This document shows, in pieces, positions 33,861 to 44,839 of a DNA stretch of 64,000 nucleotides. Position numbers and translations under genes: made by a program. The notes under the pieces were generated by a model. It did not search any database. It was not told the DNA's origin and was given only the letters and a program-made list of their open reading frames with translations. The stretch covers positions 62,001 through 126,000 of the forward strand of contig NZ_BBJU01000013.1 of NCBI RefSeq assembly GCF_000739935.1. Reading direction: 5' to 3'. Position 1 is the first letter of the stretch. Each line of letters begins with the position of its first letter. The DNA comes from Agrobacterium rubi TR3 = NBRC 13261. Its GTDB lineage: Bacteria > Pseudomonadota > Alphaproteobacteria > Rhizobiales > Rhizobiaceae.

Positions 33861-36101
33861 ATGATGCTCAAGAAAAACAAGCTGCTGACCGGGGTGGTTT
33901 TCCCCCTGATGTCAATTGCGATGGTCGCCGAGCCCGCGCTGGCAGCGTCCGGTGGTGCCGCGCAATTCATCTCTCCCCCAGCGGTGACAAGCACCGGCAG
34001 CGCGCCCGTGCTTCTGGCGCAGGCAGAGCCTTCTGCCGAGGAGCTTTTGAAAAAGCGCGCGCAGGAACAGCAGAAGGAAGAGCCAAAGGCTGAAGCGCCT
34101 CAACAGCGCCAGCAGGAAGAAGCGCCGCGCCCTCGTCGTGAGGCAGCACCGGAAGCCGCGCCTGAACAGCAGCAGCGCCCGCGCCGTGAAGCGGCACCGG
34201 AGGCAGCACCTGAACAACAGCAGCGTCCTCGCCGCGAGGCCGCACCTGAAGCCGCGCCAGACGCTGAGCAGCCACGCCAACGCCGTGAAGCACAGCCGGA
34301 TGCAGCACCTGCACAGGCACAGCCAGAACAGCAGCAGGAAAAGCCACGTCGCCCACGCGACCAGCAGCCCGCCGCAGAGGGTGAAACACGCCCAGAACGT
34401 CCGCGCCGTGATGCACAGCCGGATGCAGCGCCTGCACAGGCTCAGCCGGAACAGCAACAGGAACGTCCACGCCGCGTACAGGGTGAGCAGCAGCCAGCCG
34501 CAGACGGCGAGCAGAAGCCGCGTCCTGAAGGTCAGCGTCCTCGTCCAGGCCAGGAGCCAGCAGCGGCCGCCGGTGAAGCCAACCCTGAAAAGCCAGCGGT
34601 TCCGGGCAAAAAGCCAGCCGCGCCTGAGCCAGATGCCAAGGCCGCACCGGTTCCAACAGAACCTACGACCCCGGGCCGGTCTCCGAAGCCTGCCGAGCAG
34701 CCCAACCCGGCTCCGGGCCAGCAACCATCCGAGCAGCCACGTCCGCCGCGCGCCCAGAACGGCGAACAGCCGCCAATGCCCGATGCAGCACCGAAACTTG
34801 AAAACGGCGCTGCCACCGGACAGGCGCCTGCTGGTGAACCCGTGCCTCAGCAGATCGTGACGCCGCAGCAGGAAGCCCCGCCATCAACGAAGCAGGAACT
34901 GGACAGGGCCCGTGCCGTGGCCAAGGACCCGTCCAAGTCTGCCGATACGGTGCTTCTGCCGATCGACAAGGGAGCCGCCGTGCTCGACAGTGACAAGGAA
35001 GCCGAACGTTCTGGCAACGAGCAGTCCAGAGGCGAGCGTCGCCAGCAGCGTGAAGCCGTTCAGGACTACAAGGTGCCGACATCGGACGCCGAAGCGCAGG
35101 CTGTTGCGCGCGGAAACGCCCCCGCACCACAAATCAACATCCAGGCCATCACCAATATTCAAGGCGAGCGTATCAACGAGCGTCCTGAATATGATCGTCC
35201 GGATGGCGTGCGTGAGTGGCAGCCGCGTGACATGCCGCGCGGCGGACCACGGGACCGCGATATGGGCGACCGCGTCTTCATGCAGTTCGGCGACCGCGTC
35301 GTCGTGCGTGGCAATGATGACGACCGCTTCATCCGCGATGGTGCCAAGCCATACTATGAGCGTCTGCCGGATGATCGCTACCGCGAAACGGTCGAGCGTC
35401 CAGACGGTACGCAGGTTGTGACGGTGCGCAACCGCTATGGCGACGTGATCCAGCGTTCGCGTATCGACAGCCGTGGCCGTGAATATGTGCTGTTCTATGC
35501 GCCGGAACTCGTCGATCAGCCAGACCGCGAATATGTCTATCGCGACCCGGGCCTCGATCTTCCGCCGATGCGCCTGCGCATTCCGGTTGATGACTACATC
35601 ATCGACACATCCAGCGAGCCGGACCGCGACTACTATCGCTTCCTGGAACAGCCACCTGTAGAGCCCGTCGAGCGTGTCTACACCATGGATGAAGTGCGCT
35701 ACTCCGCGCGTATTCGTGACAAGGTCCGCCGTATCGACCTCGACACGATCACGTTCGCGACCGGTAGTGCCGAAATCCCGATGAGCCAGGCACAGTCGCT
35801 GCGCAAGGTGGCCGATGCCATCAATCAGGTGCTGAAGAACAACCCGGCGGAGACCTTCCTCATCGAAGGCCACACCGACGCCGTGGGTAACGACGAGAGC
35901 AACCTCGTTCTGTCCGATGAGCGCGCGGCCTCCGTCGCCAATGTGATGACGGACGTTTACGGCATTCCGCCGGAAAACTTGACGACACAGGGTTACGGCG
36001 AACGCTTCCTCAAGGTCCAGACGCTCGGCCCTTCGCAGGAAAATCGCCGCGTAACGATCCGTCGTATCACCTCGCTGGTGAAGCCGGTCGCACAGAACTA
36101 A
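33861..36101 (+). CDS. OmpA-family protein with a long Pro/Gln/Glu/Arg-rich repeat region
   Basis: 746 residues. A signal peptide (about 1-29, ending PALAAS) is followed by a low-complexity region (about 60-330) rich in Pro, Gln, Glu, Ala and Arg, with three tandem 16-residue units of the form REAAPEAAPEQQQRPR (93-140) and two 23-residue units (142-164, 183-205). Next come charged, Arg/Asp-rich segments (about 400-615) and a C-terminal OmpA peptidoglycan-binding domain (about 630-740) with IEGHTDAVGNDESN and ENRRVTI. It is exported and probably tethered to peptidoglycan; the Pro-rich part may span the periplasm. Its role is not known. Repeat number may vary between strains. Confidence 0.88.
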   Translation: MMLKKNKLLTGVVFPLMSIAMVAEPALAASGGAAQFISPPAVTSTGSAPVLLAQAEPSAEELLKKRAQEQQKEEPKAEAPQQRQQEEAPRPRREAAPEAAPEQQQRPRREAAPEAAPEQQQRPRREAAPEAAPDAEQPRQRREAQPDAAPAQAQPEQQQEKPRRPRDQQPAAEGETRPERPRRDAQPDAAPAQAQPEQQQERPRRVQGEQQPAADGEQKPRPEGQRPRPGQEPAAAAGEANPEKPAVPGKKPAAPEPDAKAAPVPTEPTTPGRSPKPAEQPNPAPGQQPSEQPRPPRAQNGEQPPMPDAAPKLENGAATGQAPAGEPVPQQIVTPQQEAPPSTKQELDRARAVAKDPSKSADTVLLPIDKGAAVLDSDKEAERSGNEQSRGERRQQREAVQDYKVPTSDAEAQAVARGNAPAPQINIQAITNIQGERINERPEYDRPDGVREWQPRDMPRGGPRDRDMGDRVFMQFGDRVVVRGNDDDRFIRDGAKPYYERLPDDRYRETVERPDGTQVVTVRNRYGDVIQRSRIDSRGREYVLFYAPELVDQPDREYVYRDPGLDLPPMRLRIPVDDYIIDTSSEPDRDYYRFLEQPPVEPVERVYTMDEVRYSARIRDKVRRIDLDTITFATGSAEIPMSQAQSLRKVADAINQVLKNNPAETFLIEGHTDAVGNDESNLVLSDERAASVANVMTDVYGIPPENLTTQGYGERFLKVQTLGPSQENRRVTIRRITSLVKPVAQN
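34137..34475 (+). repeat. In-frame tandem coding repeats in the OmpA-family gene
   Basis: Three 48-bp units (34137-34280) are followed by two 69-bp units (34284-34352 and 34407-34475). They encode 16- and 23-residue motifs and are not identical at DNA level, which indicates age rather than recent slippage. Confidence 0.8.
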
Positions 36102-36121
36102 GCTGATACCGCCCAAGAAAA

Positions 36122-36158
36122 AGCCCGGGAACCGAGAGGTTTCCGGGCTCTCTTTATT
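36122..36158. terminator. Bidirectional terminator
   Basis: A 12-bp stem (AGCCCGGGAACC with GGTTTCCGGGCT, one G-T wobble) around GAGA, with A-rich sequence before it and TCTCTTTATTT after it. It sits between the convergent OmpA-family and psuG genes. Confidence 0.8.
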
Positions 36159-36173
36159 TGCCGATCGGTCAGA

Positions 36174-37097
36174 TCAAACGAGTGCGACGGCGATCTCGGC
36201 TGCGAGGCGGGCATTGTTGCGCACCAGCGAGATGTTGGTTTCAAGGCTGCGACCTTCGGTGATGTCAAAGATTTTCGACAGGAGATAGGGCGTGACGGAC
36301 TTGCCAGCAATCTCGTCTTCTTCGGCGTGAGACAGGGCGCGGGTGATGTAGATTTCCATCTCCTCGCGGGAAATTTCGTCTTCTTCCGGCACCGGATTGG
36401 CAATCAGCATGCCGCCATCAATGCCCAACTGTTCGCGCGTGGACTGAAAGTTGGCGATGGCTGCCGGGCTGTTGAGCGATAGCGGGCTTTTGAGGCCTGA
36501 GGCGCGCGACCAGAATGCCGGAAATTCGGTCGATCCGAACGTGACGACCGGAACGCCATTGGTCTCCAGAACCTCCAATGTCTTTGGAATATCGAGAATG
36601 GCTTTCGCACCTGCGCAGACAACGATCACGCCGGTTCTGGCCAGTTCGGTCAGGTCTGCAGAAATATCGAAGCTTTCCTCGGCTCCGCGATGGACGCCGC
36701 CGATGCCGCCTGTCGCAAAGACCTTGATGCCTGCGTGTTCTGCAGCAATCATCGTGGCGGCGACTGTGGTGGCGCCCGTGCGGCGCTCGGCAATCGCAAA
36801 GGCGATATCGGCGCGCGAGACCTTCATGGCATCCGTCGTCTGCGCCAGTGCCTCGAGCTCGTGTTTTTCGAGCCCGATATGCAAGGTGCCGTGAATGACG
36901 GCGACGGTGGCGGGAACCGCGCCCTGATCGCGGATGATCTGTTCGACGCTTTCCGCCATCTGGATATTGCCGGGATAGGGCATGCCGTGGGTGATGATGG
37001 TGGATTCAAGCGCGACGATGGGCGCGCCGCGCTGCTTGGCGGCGGCAACCTCGGTCGAGTAAGCGATGGGCAAAAGCGGGGAGGTGGATTTTGTCAT
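36174..37097 (-). CDS. psuG: Pseudouridine-5'-phosphate glycosidase
   Basis: 307 residues. The family (PsuG/IndA/YeiN) cleaves the C-C glycosidic bond of pseudouridine 5'-phosphate to uracil and ribose 5-phosphate. Matching segments are ALESTIITHGMPYPGN, ATVAVIHGTLHIGL and FATGGIGGVHRGAE. It follows psuK with a 30-nt gap on the same strand, forming the complete pseudouridine salvage route (kinase then glycosidase). Length is standard. Confidence 0.95.
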   Translation of the reverse strand: MTKSTSPLLPIAYSTEVAAAKQRGAPIVALESTIITHGMPYPGNIQMAESVEQIIRDQGAVPATVAVIHGTLHIGLEKHELEALAQTTDAMKVSRADIAFAIAERRTGATTVAATMIAAEHAGIKVFATGGIGGVHRGAEESFDISADLTELARTGVIVVCAGAKAILDIPKTLEVLETNGVPVVTFGSTEFPAFWSRASGLKSPLSLNSPAAIANFQSTREQLGIDGGMLIANPVPEEDEISREEMEIYITRALSHAEEDEIAGKSVTPYLLSKIFDITEGRSLETNISLVRNNARLAAEIAVALV

Positions 37098-37127
37098 TGT
37101 TTCTTCCGATTTATTTCAGCGATCTCT

Positions 37128-38066
37128 TCACAACATTTCAGCCGGTGGCACAAGGCCCAGCATGGCGTCCAGCGTTTGCGGGTTCAAGTCTGCAGCCGTT
37201 GCGCTGGAGGATTGGACGGTGATGGCGGCGGCTGCCGCACCCCAACGCAGCGCTTGCGATGGAGGCTGGCCGTTCGTGATGGCGGCAAGATAACCCGACG
37301 CCATGGCATCTCCCGCACCGGTGACATCGCGCACGGCGTCGATCAAGGGCGGGTGGAGAATAGCCGTTTCCCGCTCGGAAAATGCCACCACGTGACGCGC
37401 CCCGCTGGTGATAACGCCGCCGCGAAGGCCGAGGGCAGCCAGATGTTTCGGCCATTCCCGCACATCATCAACAGTTTCGCCGGTTAGCGCCCGTGCCTCC
37501 GCCTCGTTCATGAACAGCATGTCGATATCCCTGATGGCCGCTTTCAGCCGCACGACCTTTGCCGGTGATATGGCGATGGCAGCCAGGGGCTTTTCGCAAA
37601 CGCGCGCGGCGGTGCCAATCGCCTGCAACGTGTCTTCCGGCAGGTTGGCATCGCAGACAATCACATCGCTTGCCATGATCGCATCGCGCACGGCACGCAC
37701 CCGCAGGCGGCGTGGCGTGAACAGCCTGTAGAGGTCCATGTCGGCAATCGCGATCACCAGATTTCCATCCCGTTCCAGAATGGCGGTGTAGCTGGGCGTG
37801 CGGCGATCAAGGAACGTAAATGGGGTGTCTTCGACGCCAGCCTCGCGCGCGGCACTCGAAACCGTCTCGCCATTGGCATCGCCGCCGCGCGGCGCGATGA
37901 TCCTGACCTTGAAGCCGAGGCGGGAGAGATTGCGGGCCGCGTTGAAACCGCCGCCGCCTGCCTCTTCCATCCACGCGCCGGGATTGCTGGCGCCTGGCAC
38001 GGTTTCGGTCTCGATCATTCCTCGGCGGTCAATATGTGCGCCGCCCAGAACGAGTATTTTTTTCAC
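37128..38066 (-). CDS. psuK: Pseudouridine kinase (PfkB family)
   Basis: 312 residues. The N-terminal glycine pair and substrate region (VLGGAHIDRRG) and the C-terminal PfkB signature (DVTGAGDAMASGYLAA), with the catalytic Asp in GAGD, are visible. Assignment to pseudouridine rather than another sugar kinase rests on its pairing with psuG; PfkB members are hard to separate by sequence alone. It is divergent from recA and is the first gene of the two-gene operon. Confidence 0.88.
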   Translation of the reverse strand: MKKILVLGGAHIDRRGMIETETVPGASNPGAWMEEAGGGGFNAARNLSRLGFKVRIIAPRGGDANGETVSSAAREAGVEDTPFTFLDRRTPSYTAILERDGNLVIAIADMDLYRLFTPRRLRVRAVRDAIMASDVIVCDANLPEDTLQAIGTAARVCEKPLAAIAISPAKVVRLKAAIRDIDMLFMNEAEARALTGETVDDVREWPKHLAALGLRGGVITSGARHVVAFSERETAILHPPLIDAVRDVTGAGDAMASGYLAAITNGQPPSQALRWGAAAAAITVQSSSATAADLNPQTLDAMLGLVPPAEML

Positions 38067-38237
38067 GGCCCATTTTCCCCATGTGATCGGTCAGATGCGT
38101 GTCGATTCGTGTGTTTCAAGCCAGCCAGACCCTATTGCAAAGCCATGTTTTTCCACAGTGTGAAAATAAAAACAAAAGTAGAACAAAGGACTTATCCATA
38201 TTTGTTTTCAATATGATGATCGCTCCTTGTGAAAAGA

Positions 38238-38252
38238 GAACAAATAAGGTAC
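38238..38252 (+). promoter_or_regulatory. LexA (SOS) operator of recA
   Basis: GAAC, seven bases, then GTAC (38238-38252), 61 nt before the recA start. This is the form of operator established by mutational work on Rhizobium etli recA (GAAC-N7-GTAC), an alphaproteobacterial SOS box. Its position fits repression of recA by LexA. Confidence 0.85.
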
Positions 38253-38313
38253 AAACCGGACATCGAGAGCTTCATTGCCTGTGCGGCTTCAATAACCTAA
38301 AGGTGGTTTCCAG

Positions 38314-39402
<1,089 letters not shown>

Positions 39403-39451
39403 TCAGACCTCACGGGGTTGAGGTCTTGATATATTCGAGCATTTGAAGATC

Positions 39452-39486
39452 AAAGGTCGTGCGATTGTGTCGCGCGGCCTTTATTT
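39452..39486 (+). terminator. recA terminator
   Basis: A 13-bp stem with two G-U pairs (39452-39464 with 39470-39482) around TTGTG, with AAA at its base and TTTATTT after it. A weaker 8-bp hairpin (39405-39426) lies directly at the recA stop. Confidence 0.75.
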
Positions 39487-39592
39487 GTGCTGTAACCCCG
39501 CCCTCTTTGGCTGGACAGGCAGGGTGGTGAGCGATAAAAGCCAGTGTTTTTGATGCTATGGCCGCGGGATCGCGTGGAAATAAGGACTTCTG

Positions 39593-42256
39593 ATGAGCGG
39601 TGTAAATGAAATCCGGTCGACCTTCCTCGACTACTTCAAGAAGAACGGCCACGAGATCGTGCCCTCCAGCCCGCTCGTGCCGCGCAACGACCCGACATTG
39701 ATGTTCACCAATGCGGGCATGGTGCAGTTCAAGAATGTTTTCACCGGACTGGAAAGCCGCCCCTATTCCACGGCAGCGTCGTCGCAGAAATGCGTGCGCG
39801 CCGGTGGCAAGCATAACGACCTCGACAATGTCGGCTACACCGCCCGTCACCACACCTTTTTCGAAATGCTCGGCAACTTTTCCTTCGGCGATTATTTCAA
39901 GGAAGAGGCGATCAGCCATGCCTGGAACCTGATTACCGGCGAATTCGGTATCGACAAGAACCGTCTACTGGTGACGGTCTACCACACCGACGACGAAGCC
40001 TTTAACCTGTGGAAGAAGATCGCCGGTTTCTCCGACGACCGCATCATTCGCATTCCGACCAGCGACAATTTCTGGGCGATGGGCGATACCGGTCCTTGCG
40101 GCCCTTGCTCCGAAATCTTCTATGACCACGGCGATCACATCTGGGGCGGCCCTCCGGGTTCTGCCGATGAGGATGGTGACCGGTTCATCGAAATCTGGAA
40201 CCTCGTCTTCATGCAGTATGAGCAGGTGACGAAGGAACAGCGCATCGATCTTCCGCGCCCCTCCATCGATACCGGCATGGGCCTTGAGCGTATTTCCGCT
40301 CTGCTTCAGGGCAAGCATGACAATTACGACACCGACCTGTTCCGTGCGCTGATTTCCGCTTCCGTAGAAGCCACCGGTGTTCCGGCGGAAGGTGAAAACC
40401 GCGCAAGTCACCGCATCATCGCCGACCACCTGCGCTCCACCGCGTTCCTCATTGCCGATGGCGTTCTGCCATCCAACGAAGGTCGCGGCTATGTTCTTCG
40501 CCGTATCATGCGCCGCGCCATGCGCCATGCCGAGTTGCTGGGTTCGCGCGAGCCGCTGATCTGGAAGCTGTTGCCAGCACTCATCCAGCAGATGGGCCGC
40601 GCCTATCCTGAACTGGTACGCGCCGAAGCACTGATTTCCGAAACATTGAAGCTGGAAGAAACCCGTTTCCGCAAGACGCTGGCCCGTGGTCTGACGCTTC
40701 TTTCTGACGCAACATCCACGCTCCACAAGGGCGATATGCTGGATGGCGAAACCGCCTTCAAGCTTCACGACACCTATGGCTTCCCGCTCGATCTGACGCA
40801 GGACGCGCTGCGCGCTCGCGAAATCGGCGTGGATGTTGCAGGCTTCACCGACGCGATGGAGCGCCAGAAGGCCGAGGCCCGCTCGCACTGGACCGGCTCT
40901 GGCGACAAGGCGACAGAAACTGTCTGGTTCGAGCTCAAGGAAAAGCACGGCGCGACCGAGTTTCTCGGCTACGACACCGAGACCGCCGAAGGCGTGGTTC
41001 TTGCCATCGTCAAGGACGGCAAGGCAGTCGACAGCGCAGCTGACGGCGAGACCGTCCAGATCGTCGTCAACCAGACACCGTTCTACGGTGAATCAGGTGG
41101 ACAGATGGGCGATACCGGGATCATCGCGTCCGACGAGGGCACCTTCACGGTGACCGATACGAACAAGAAGGGCGAGGGCCTTTTCGTCCACATCGGCTCC
41201 GTCTCCAAGGGTGGCATCAATGTGGGCGACGAGGTGCAACTGACCGTCGATCACACCAGACGCTCACGCCTGCGTGCCAATCATTCGGCGACGCATCTGC
41301 TGCATGAAGCGCTGCGTGAAGTGCTCGGCACCCATGTTGCCCAGAAGGGTTCGCTGGTCGCGCCCGAGCGTCTGCGCTTTGACGTCTCTCACCCGAAGCC
41401 CATGTCGGCGGAAGAGTTGAAGATCGTTGAGGATATGGCCAACGAAATCATCCTCCAAAACTCGCCCGTCGTCACCCGCCTGATGAGCGTCGATGACGCT
41501 ATCGCCGAAGGTGCGATGGCGCTGTTTGGGGAGAAATATGGCGATGAAGTGCGCGTCGTCTCCATGGGCACTGGCATTCACGGTGCCAAGGCCAACCGTC
41601 CTTACTCCGTCGAGCTTTGCGGCGGCACGCATGTTGCCGCGACTGGCCAGATCGGTCTCGTGCGCGTTCTCGGCGACAGCGCCGTGAGCGCAGGTGTGCG
41701 TCGTATCGAGGCTGTGACGGGCGCGGGGGCTCTGGCCTATCTGGCCGAGCAGGACGATCGGGTCAAGGCGCTCGCGTCGTCGCTGAAGGTCCAGCCTTCT
41801 GAGGTGCTGGGCCGCGTCGAAAGCCTTGTCGATGAGCGCAAGAAGCTGGAGCGTGAACTGGCAGACGCTCGCCGCAAGCTGGCCATGGGTGGCGGTTCTG
41901 CGGAAGGTTCTGCTGGCGATGTGAAAGACATCGGCGGCGTGAAGTTCCTCGCCAAATCCATGTCTGGTATCGATGCGAAGGACCTCAAGAGCTTGGCCGA
42001 CGAAGCCAAGACCAGCCTCGGTTCAGGCGTCGTGTTGCTGATTGCCGTGTCTGATGATGGCAAGGCCAGCGCCGTTGCTGCCGTCACCGAAGACCTGACA
42101 GCCCGCTTCAGCGCGGTCGATCTGGTCCGCACCGCATCCGCCGCTCTCGGCGGTAAGGGCGGCGGCGGACGCCCCGACATGGCGCAGGCCGGTGGCCCGG
42201 ATGGGGACAAGGCTGATGCTGCGATTGAAGCGGTTGCGGCGACGCTCGCTGGGTGA
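39593..42256 (+). CDS. alaS: Alanyl-tRNA synthetase
   Basis: 887 residues. The N-terminal class II catalytic domain starts [15 protein letters not shown] and includes [18 protein letters not shown] (motif 2) and the motif 3 region DTGMGLERI. The editing domain has the zinc-site motifs HSATH and CGGTH, and a C-Ala domain follows. It charges tRNA(Ala) and clears mischarged Ser and Gly. The recA-alaS order is widespread in alphaproteobacteria. The start follows a Shine-Dalgarno sequence (AAGGA). Confidence 0.99.
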   Translation: MSGVNEIRSTFLDYFKKNGHEIVPSSPLVPRNDPTLMFTNAGMVQFKNVFTGLESRPYSTAASSQKCVRAGGKHNDLDNVGYTARHHTFFEMLGNFSFGDYFKEEAISHAWNLITGEFGIDKNRLLVTVYHTDDEAFNLWKKIAGFSDDRIIRIPTSDNFWAMGDTGPCGPCSEIFYDHGDHIWGGPPGSADEDGDRFIEIWNLVFMQYEQVTKEQRIDLPRPSIDTGMGLERISALLQGKHDNYDTDLFRALISASVEATGVPAEGENRASHRIIADHLRSTAFLIADGVLPSNEGRGYVLRRIMRRAMRHAELLGSREPLIWKLLPALIQQMGRAYPELVRAEALISETLKLEETRFRKTLARGLTLLSDATSTLHKGDMLDGETAFKLHDTYGFPLDLTQDALRAREIGVDVAGFTDAMERQKAEARSHWTGSGDKATETVWFELKEKHGATEFLGYDTETAEGVVLAIVKDGKAVDSAADGETVQIVVNQTPFYGESGGQMGDTGIIASDEGTFTVTDTNKKGEGLFVHIGSVSKGGINVGDEVQLTVDHTRRSRLRANHSATHLLHEALREVLGTHVAQKGSLVAPERLRFDVSHPKPMSAEELKIVEDMANEIILQNSPVVTRLMSVDDAIAEGAMALFGEKYGDEVRVVSMGTGIHGAKANRPYSVELCGGTHVAATGQIGLVRVLGDSAVSAGVRRIEAVTGAGALAYLAEQDDRVKALASSLKVQPSEVLGRVESLVDERKKLERELADARRKLAMGGGSAEGSAGDVKDIGGVKFLAKSMSGIDAKDLKSLADEAKTSLGSGVVLLIAVSDDGKASAVAAVTEDLTARFSAVDLVRTASAALGGKGGGGRPDMAQAGGPDGDKADAAIEAVAATLAG

Positions 42257-42333
42257 GTTGATGGGTGTTCTGAGGGAAGCACCTCATGGCATGCAAGTGC
42301 CGCGCTGGCTGTGAAGGTTAGACAACAACAGCT

Positions 42334-42458
42334 CATCTCCGTCATTCCGGCCTTGAGCCGGAATCTAGTCAGACCAAGGACTTGGTCTGAAAGAACCTCT
42401 CTCGCCGCGCAGACGCGCGTCAGCTGGACCCCGGCTCAAAGCCGGGGTGACGGAGGTG
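42334..42458. repeat. Large inverted intergenic repeat (about 125 bp) downstream of alaS
   Basis: Outer arms of 35 nt (42334-42368 and 42424-42458) are inverted copies differing at about seven positions, mostly purine-purine or pyrimidine-pyrimidine changes. Inside lies a 9-bp hairpin (CAGACCAAG/CTTGGTCTG, 42370-42389). The arms contain the core CCGTCATTCCGG...TTGA, also seen at 53715-53745. The whole 395-nt gap between alaS and gst has no other recognisable content; a 73-codon minus-strand ORF across it (42420-42641) is not called. Confidence 0.75.
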
Positions 42459-42651
42459 GATGTACTTCCGCCAAAATGTTCTAAATTTTGAACCAGTCAG
42501 CAGTGCATCAAGTCCGGGATTGGAAGAAGAAGCGTTTCTAAAACGCTGACCTATCCGGTTAAGTCGGGCAATCGTGAGAACACGCAGAGGGTTGACGACA
42601 GCGAAGATGGGCTTTGATCCCGTCCCCGCCTCCTGCTTCAATATCGGCGGT

Positions 42652-43281
42652 CTAGCCCGCCGCCTGCTGCGCCTTCGCCGCCTCGTCGTCTAACTGCGTA
42701 GCGCGCTGATAGGCCGGACGATCCTGGACATCGGCAAGATAGTCCACAAACCGCTGGCGTTTTTCGATGGAGCCGAAACGCAGGCCCAGGGTGATTTGTG
42801 AGCCGATATAGACGTCGGCGGCGGTGAACTGGTCTCCGGCTATATAGCGGTTGGCCTTGAGTGCGTGCTCCAGCGTGTCCATGACATCGGAATAGACGCC
42901 ACAGCCCGCCATGCGCTGCTTGTCGGGGCCGATTTCAAAGCCCATGGCTTTGGTGGTCACCGCCATTTCGAGCGGGCCAGCGGCATAGAACAACCAGCGA
43001 TAATAGGTTCCGCGATCCGTGATGGGTGGGGCGAGATTGGCTTGCGGAAATGCGTCCGCAAGGTAGGCGCAGATGGCGGCGCATTCCGTCACCACCGTGT
43101 CGCCGTGCTTGATGGCCGGTACTTTGCCCATCGGGTTGATCGCCTTGTAGGCTTGCGACTTCATGCCGTCGCTGTCGTAGCCGAGATATTGCGTTTCGTA
43201 GGGCGCGCCCACTTCCTCCAGCATCCAGCGTGCGATGCGTCCGCGCGACATGGGGTTGGTATAGAATGTCAGTTCGCTCAT
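42652..43281 (-). CDS. Glutathione S-transferase
   Basis: 209 residues. An N-terminal thioredoxin-like domain begins LTFYTNPMSRGRIARWMLEE, with Ser9 the likely catalytic residue, and includes GKVPAI (cis-Pro) and a glutathione-contact segment. A C-terminal helical domain follows. Theta/beta-like bacterial class. It lies alone, after the icd terminator on the same strand. Its substrate is unknown. Confidence 0.92.
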   Translation of the reverse strand: MSELTFYTNPMSRGRIARWMLEEVGAPYETQYLGYDSDGMKSQAYKAINPMGKVPAIKHGDTVVTECAAICAYLADAFPQANLAPPITDRGTYYRWLFYAAGPLEMAVTTKAMGFEIGPDKQRMAGCGVYSDVMDTLEHALKANRYIAGDQFTAADVYIGSQITLGLRFGSIEKRQRFVDYLADVQDRPAYQRATQLDDEAAKAQQAAG

Positions 43282-43360
43282 GATCTCTCTCCCTCTTATT
43301 TCTGATTTCGAAATTGCATTGCGTCTGCGACGTAATCAAGACAGAGGCCATCCGGCCAAA

Positions 43361-43386
43361 AGAAAACCCGGCGCGAAGGCCGGGTT
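43361..43386 (-). terminator. icd terminator
   Basis: On the minus strand an 8-bp stem (AACCCGGC with GCCGGGTT, 43365-43372 and 43379-43386) around a 6-nt loop is followed by TTCTTTT. It lies 28 nt after the icd stop. Confidence 0.8.
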
Positions 43387-43414
43387 CTCATGGTTATCTT
43401 TGAAGCGTGGCTGC

Positions 43415-44629
43415 TTAGGCAGCCATGGCCTTCTTGAGGTTTTCGTCGATCTTGTCGAGGAACGCCGTTGTGGAGAGCCAAGGCTGGTCGGGACCGATCA
43501 GAAGTGCCAGGTCCTTTGTCATGTAACCGGCTTCGACGGTATCGACGCAAACGGTTTCCAGCGTTGCTGCAAACTTCGCCAGTTCCGCGTTGTCGTCCAG
43601 CTTTGCGCGGTGAGCGAGGCCACGGCTCCAGGCGAAGATCGACGCGATGGAGTTGGTCGAGGTTTCCTGACCCTTCTGGTGCTGGCGGTAGTGACGTGTC
43701 ACCGTGCCGTGGGCGGCTTCGGCTTCAACGGTGCGGCCATCAGGCGACAGAAGAACTGATGTCATCAGGCCGAGCGAGCCGAAGCCCTGCGCAACCGTGT
43801 CAGACTGCACGTCGCCGTCGTAGTTCTTGCACGCCCAGACGTAACCGCCGGACCACTTGAGAGCAGACGCAACCATGTCGTCGATCAGGCGGTGCTCATA
43901 GGTGATGCCGACTTCGTCGAACTTCGCCTTGAATTCCGTCTGGTAGATTTCTTCGAACAGATCCTTGAAGCGACCGTCATAGGCCTTGAGGATGGTGTTC
44001 TTGGTGGACAGGTAAACCGGCCACTTGCGCATCAGGCCATAGTTCATGGATGCGCGGGCGAATTCGCGGATCGACTCATCCAGGTTGTACATGGCCATGG
44101 CAACGCCAGCGCCGGGCGCGTCGAACACGTCCTTTTCGATGACCTGGCCGTCTTCACCAACGAACTTGATGGACAGCTTGCCCTTGCCAGGGAACTTGAA
44201 ATCGGTTGCCTTGTACTGGTCACCGAAAGCGTGACGACCGACAACGATCGGCTTCGTCCAGCCTGGAACGAGGCGCGGTACGTTCTTGCAGATTATCGGC
44301 TCGCGGAAAATAACGCCGCCGAGAATGTTGCGGATCGTGCCGTTCGGGCTCTTCCACATCTGCTTGAGGTTGAATTCCTTGACGCGATCTTCGTCTGGAG
44401 TGATCGTCGCGCACTTGATGCCAACGCCGTGCTTCTTGATGGCGTGGGCCGCATCGACCGTTACCTGGTCGTTGGTAGCATCGCGGTTTTCAACGGAAAG
44501 ATCGTAATATTCGATATCGAGATCGAGGTATGGCAGGATCAGCTTGTCCTTGATGAGCTGCCAGATGATACGGGTCATTTCGTCGCCGTCGAGATCGACG
44601 ACCGGATTGGCTACCTTGATCTTTGTCAT
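43415..44629 (-). CDS. icd: NADP-dependent isocitrate dehydrogenase
   Basis: 404 residues from the ATG at 44629 ([20 protein letters not shown]). This is the monofunctional homodimeric IDH of the eukaryote-like subfamily II common in alphaproteobacteria. It oxidises isocitrate to 2-oxoglutarate in the citric acid cycle. Substrate and metal site landmarks include the [12 protein letters not shown]-terminus and the [20 protein letters not shown] stretch. The longer frame to 44779 is not needed. A terminator follows. Confidence 0.97.
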   Translation of the reverse strand: MTKIKVANPVVDLDGDEMTRIIWQLIKDKLILPYLDLDIEYYDLSVENRDATNDQVTVDAAHAIKKHGVGIKCATITPDEDRVKEFNLKQMWKSPNGTIRNILGGVIFREPIICKNVPRLVPGWTKPIVVGRHAFGDQYKATDFKFPGKGKLSIKFVGEDGQVIEKDVFDAPGAGVAMAMYNLDESIREFARASMNYGLMRKWPVYLSTKNTILKAYDGRFKDLFEEIYQTEFKAKFDEVGITYEHRLIDDMVASALKWSGGYVWACKNYDGDVQSDTVAQGFGSLGLMTSVLLSPDGRTVEAEAAHGTVTRHYRQHQKGQETSTNSIASIFAWSRGLAHRAKLDDNAELAKFAATLETVCVDTVEAGYMTKDLALLIGPDQPWLSTTAFLDKIDENLKKAMAA

Positions 44630-44839
44630 GAATTCCTCACCTTCGAGAACGATTGCGCCGGGAGGGCGCGATATGCAAAAAATATCCCGTGGCGCTATAG
44701 CATCGCGAGCGAGCAACGCAAAGCCATGCACATGCTTTTTTGGTTCTAAAACAACCTGAAACGCGTTGCCAAAACCCATTGGCGAATTAAAGTCTGGCGA
44801 ATCGCTTACGTCGGGTAAGCCTTATTCCAGGACATCATC
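44630..44839. other. 210-nt divergent intergenic region
   Basis: It holds the promoters of icd and of the exported protein gene at 44840. A 6-bp hairpin (GCTTAC/GTAAGC) lies at about 44806-44818, just before the latter gene. Nothing else is recognised. Confidence 0.5.

Noticed and set aside
34884..36116. 410-codon minus-strand frame opposite the OmpA-family gene
   Set aside because: It is an antisense shadow of the repeat-rich, high-GC OmpA gene; the sense frame has a signal peptide and a complete OmpA domain.
38140..38205. DnaA boxes upstream of recA (TTTTCCACA, TTATCCAT)
   Set aside because: Single mismatched 8-9-mers near an AT-rich promoter; no clustered array and no replication-origin context, so I read them as chance.
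42420..42641. 73-codon minus-strand ORF between gst and the alaS repeat
   Set aside because: Part of it lies inside the inverted repeat and it has no domain.
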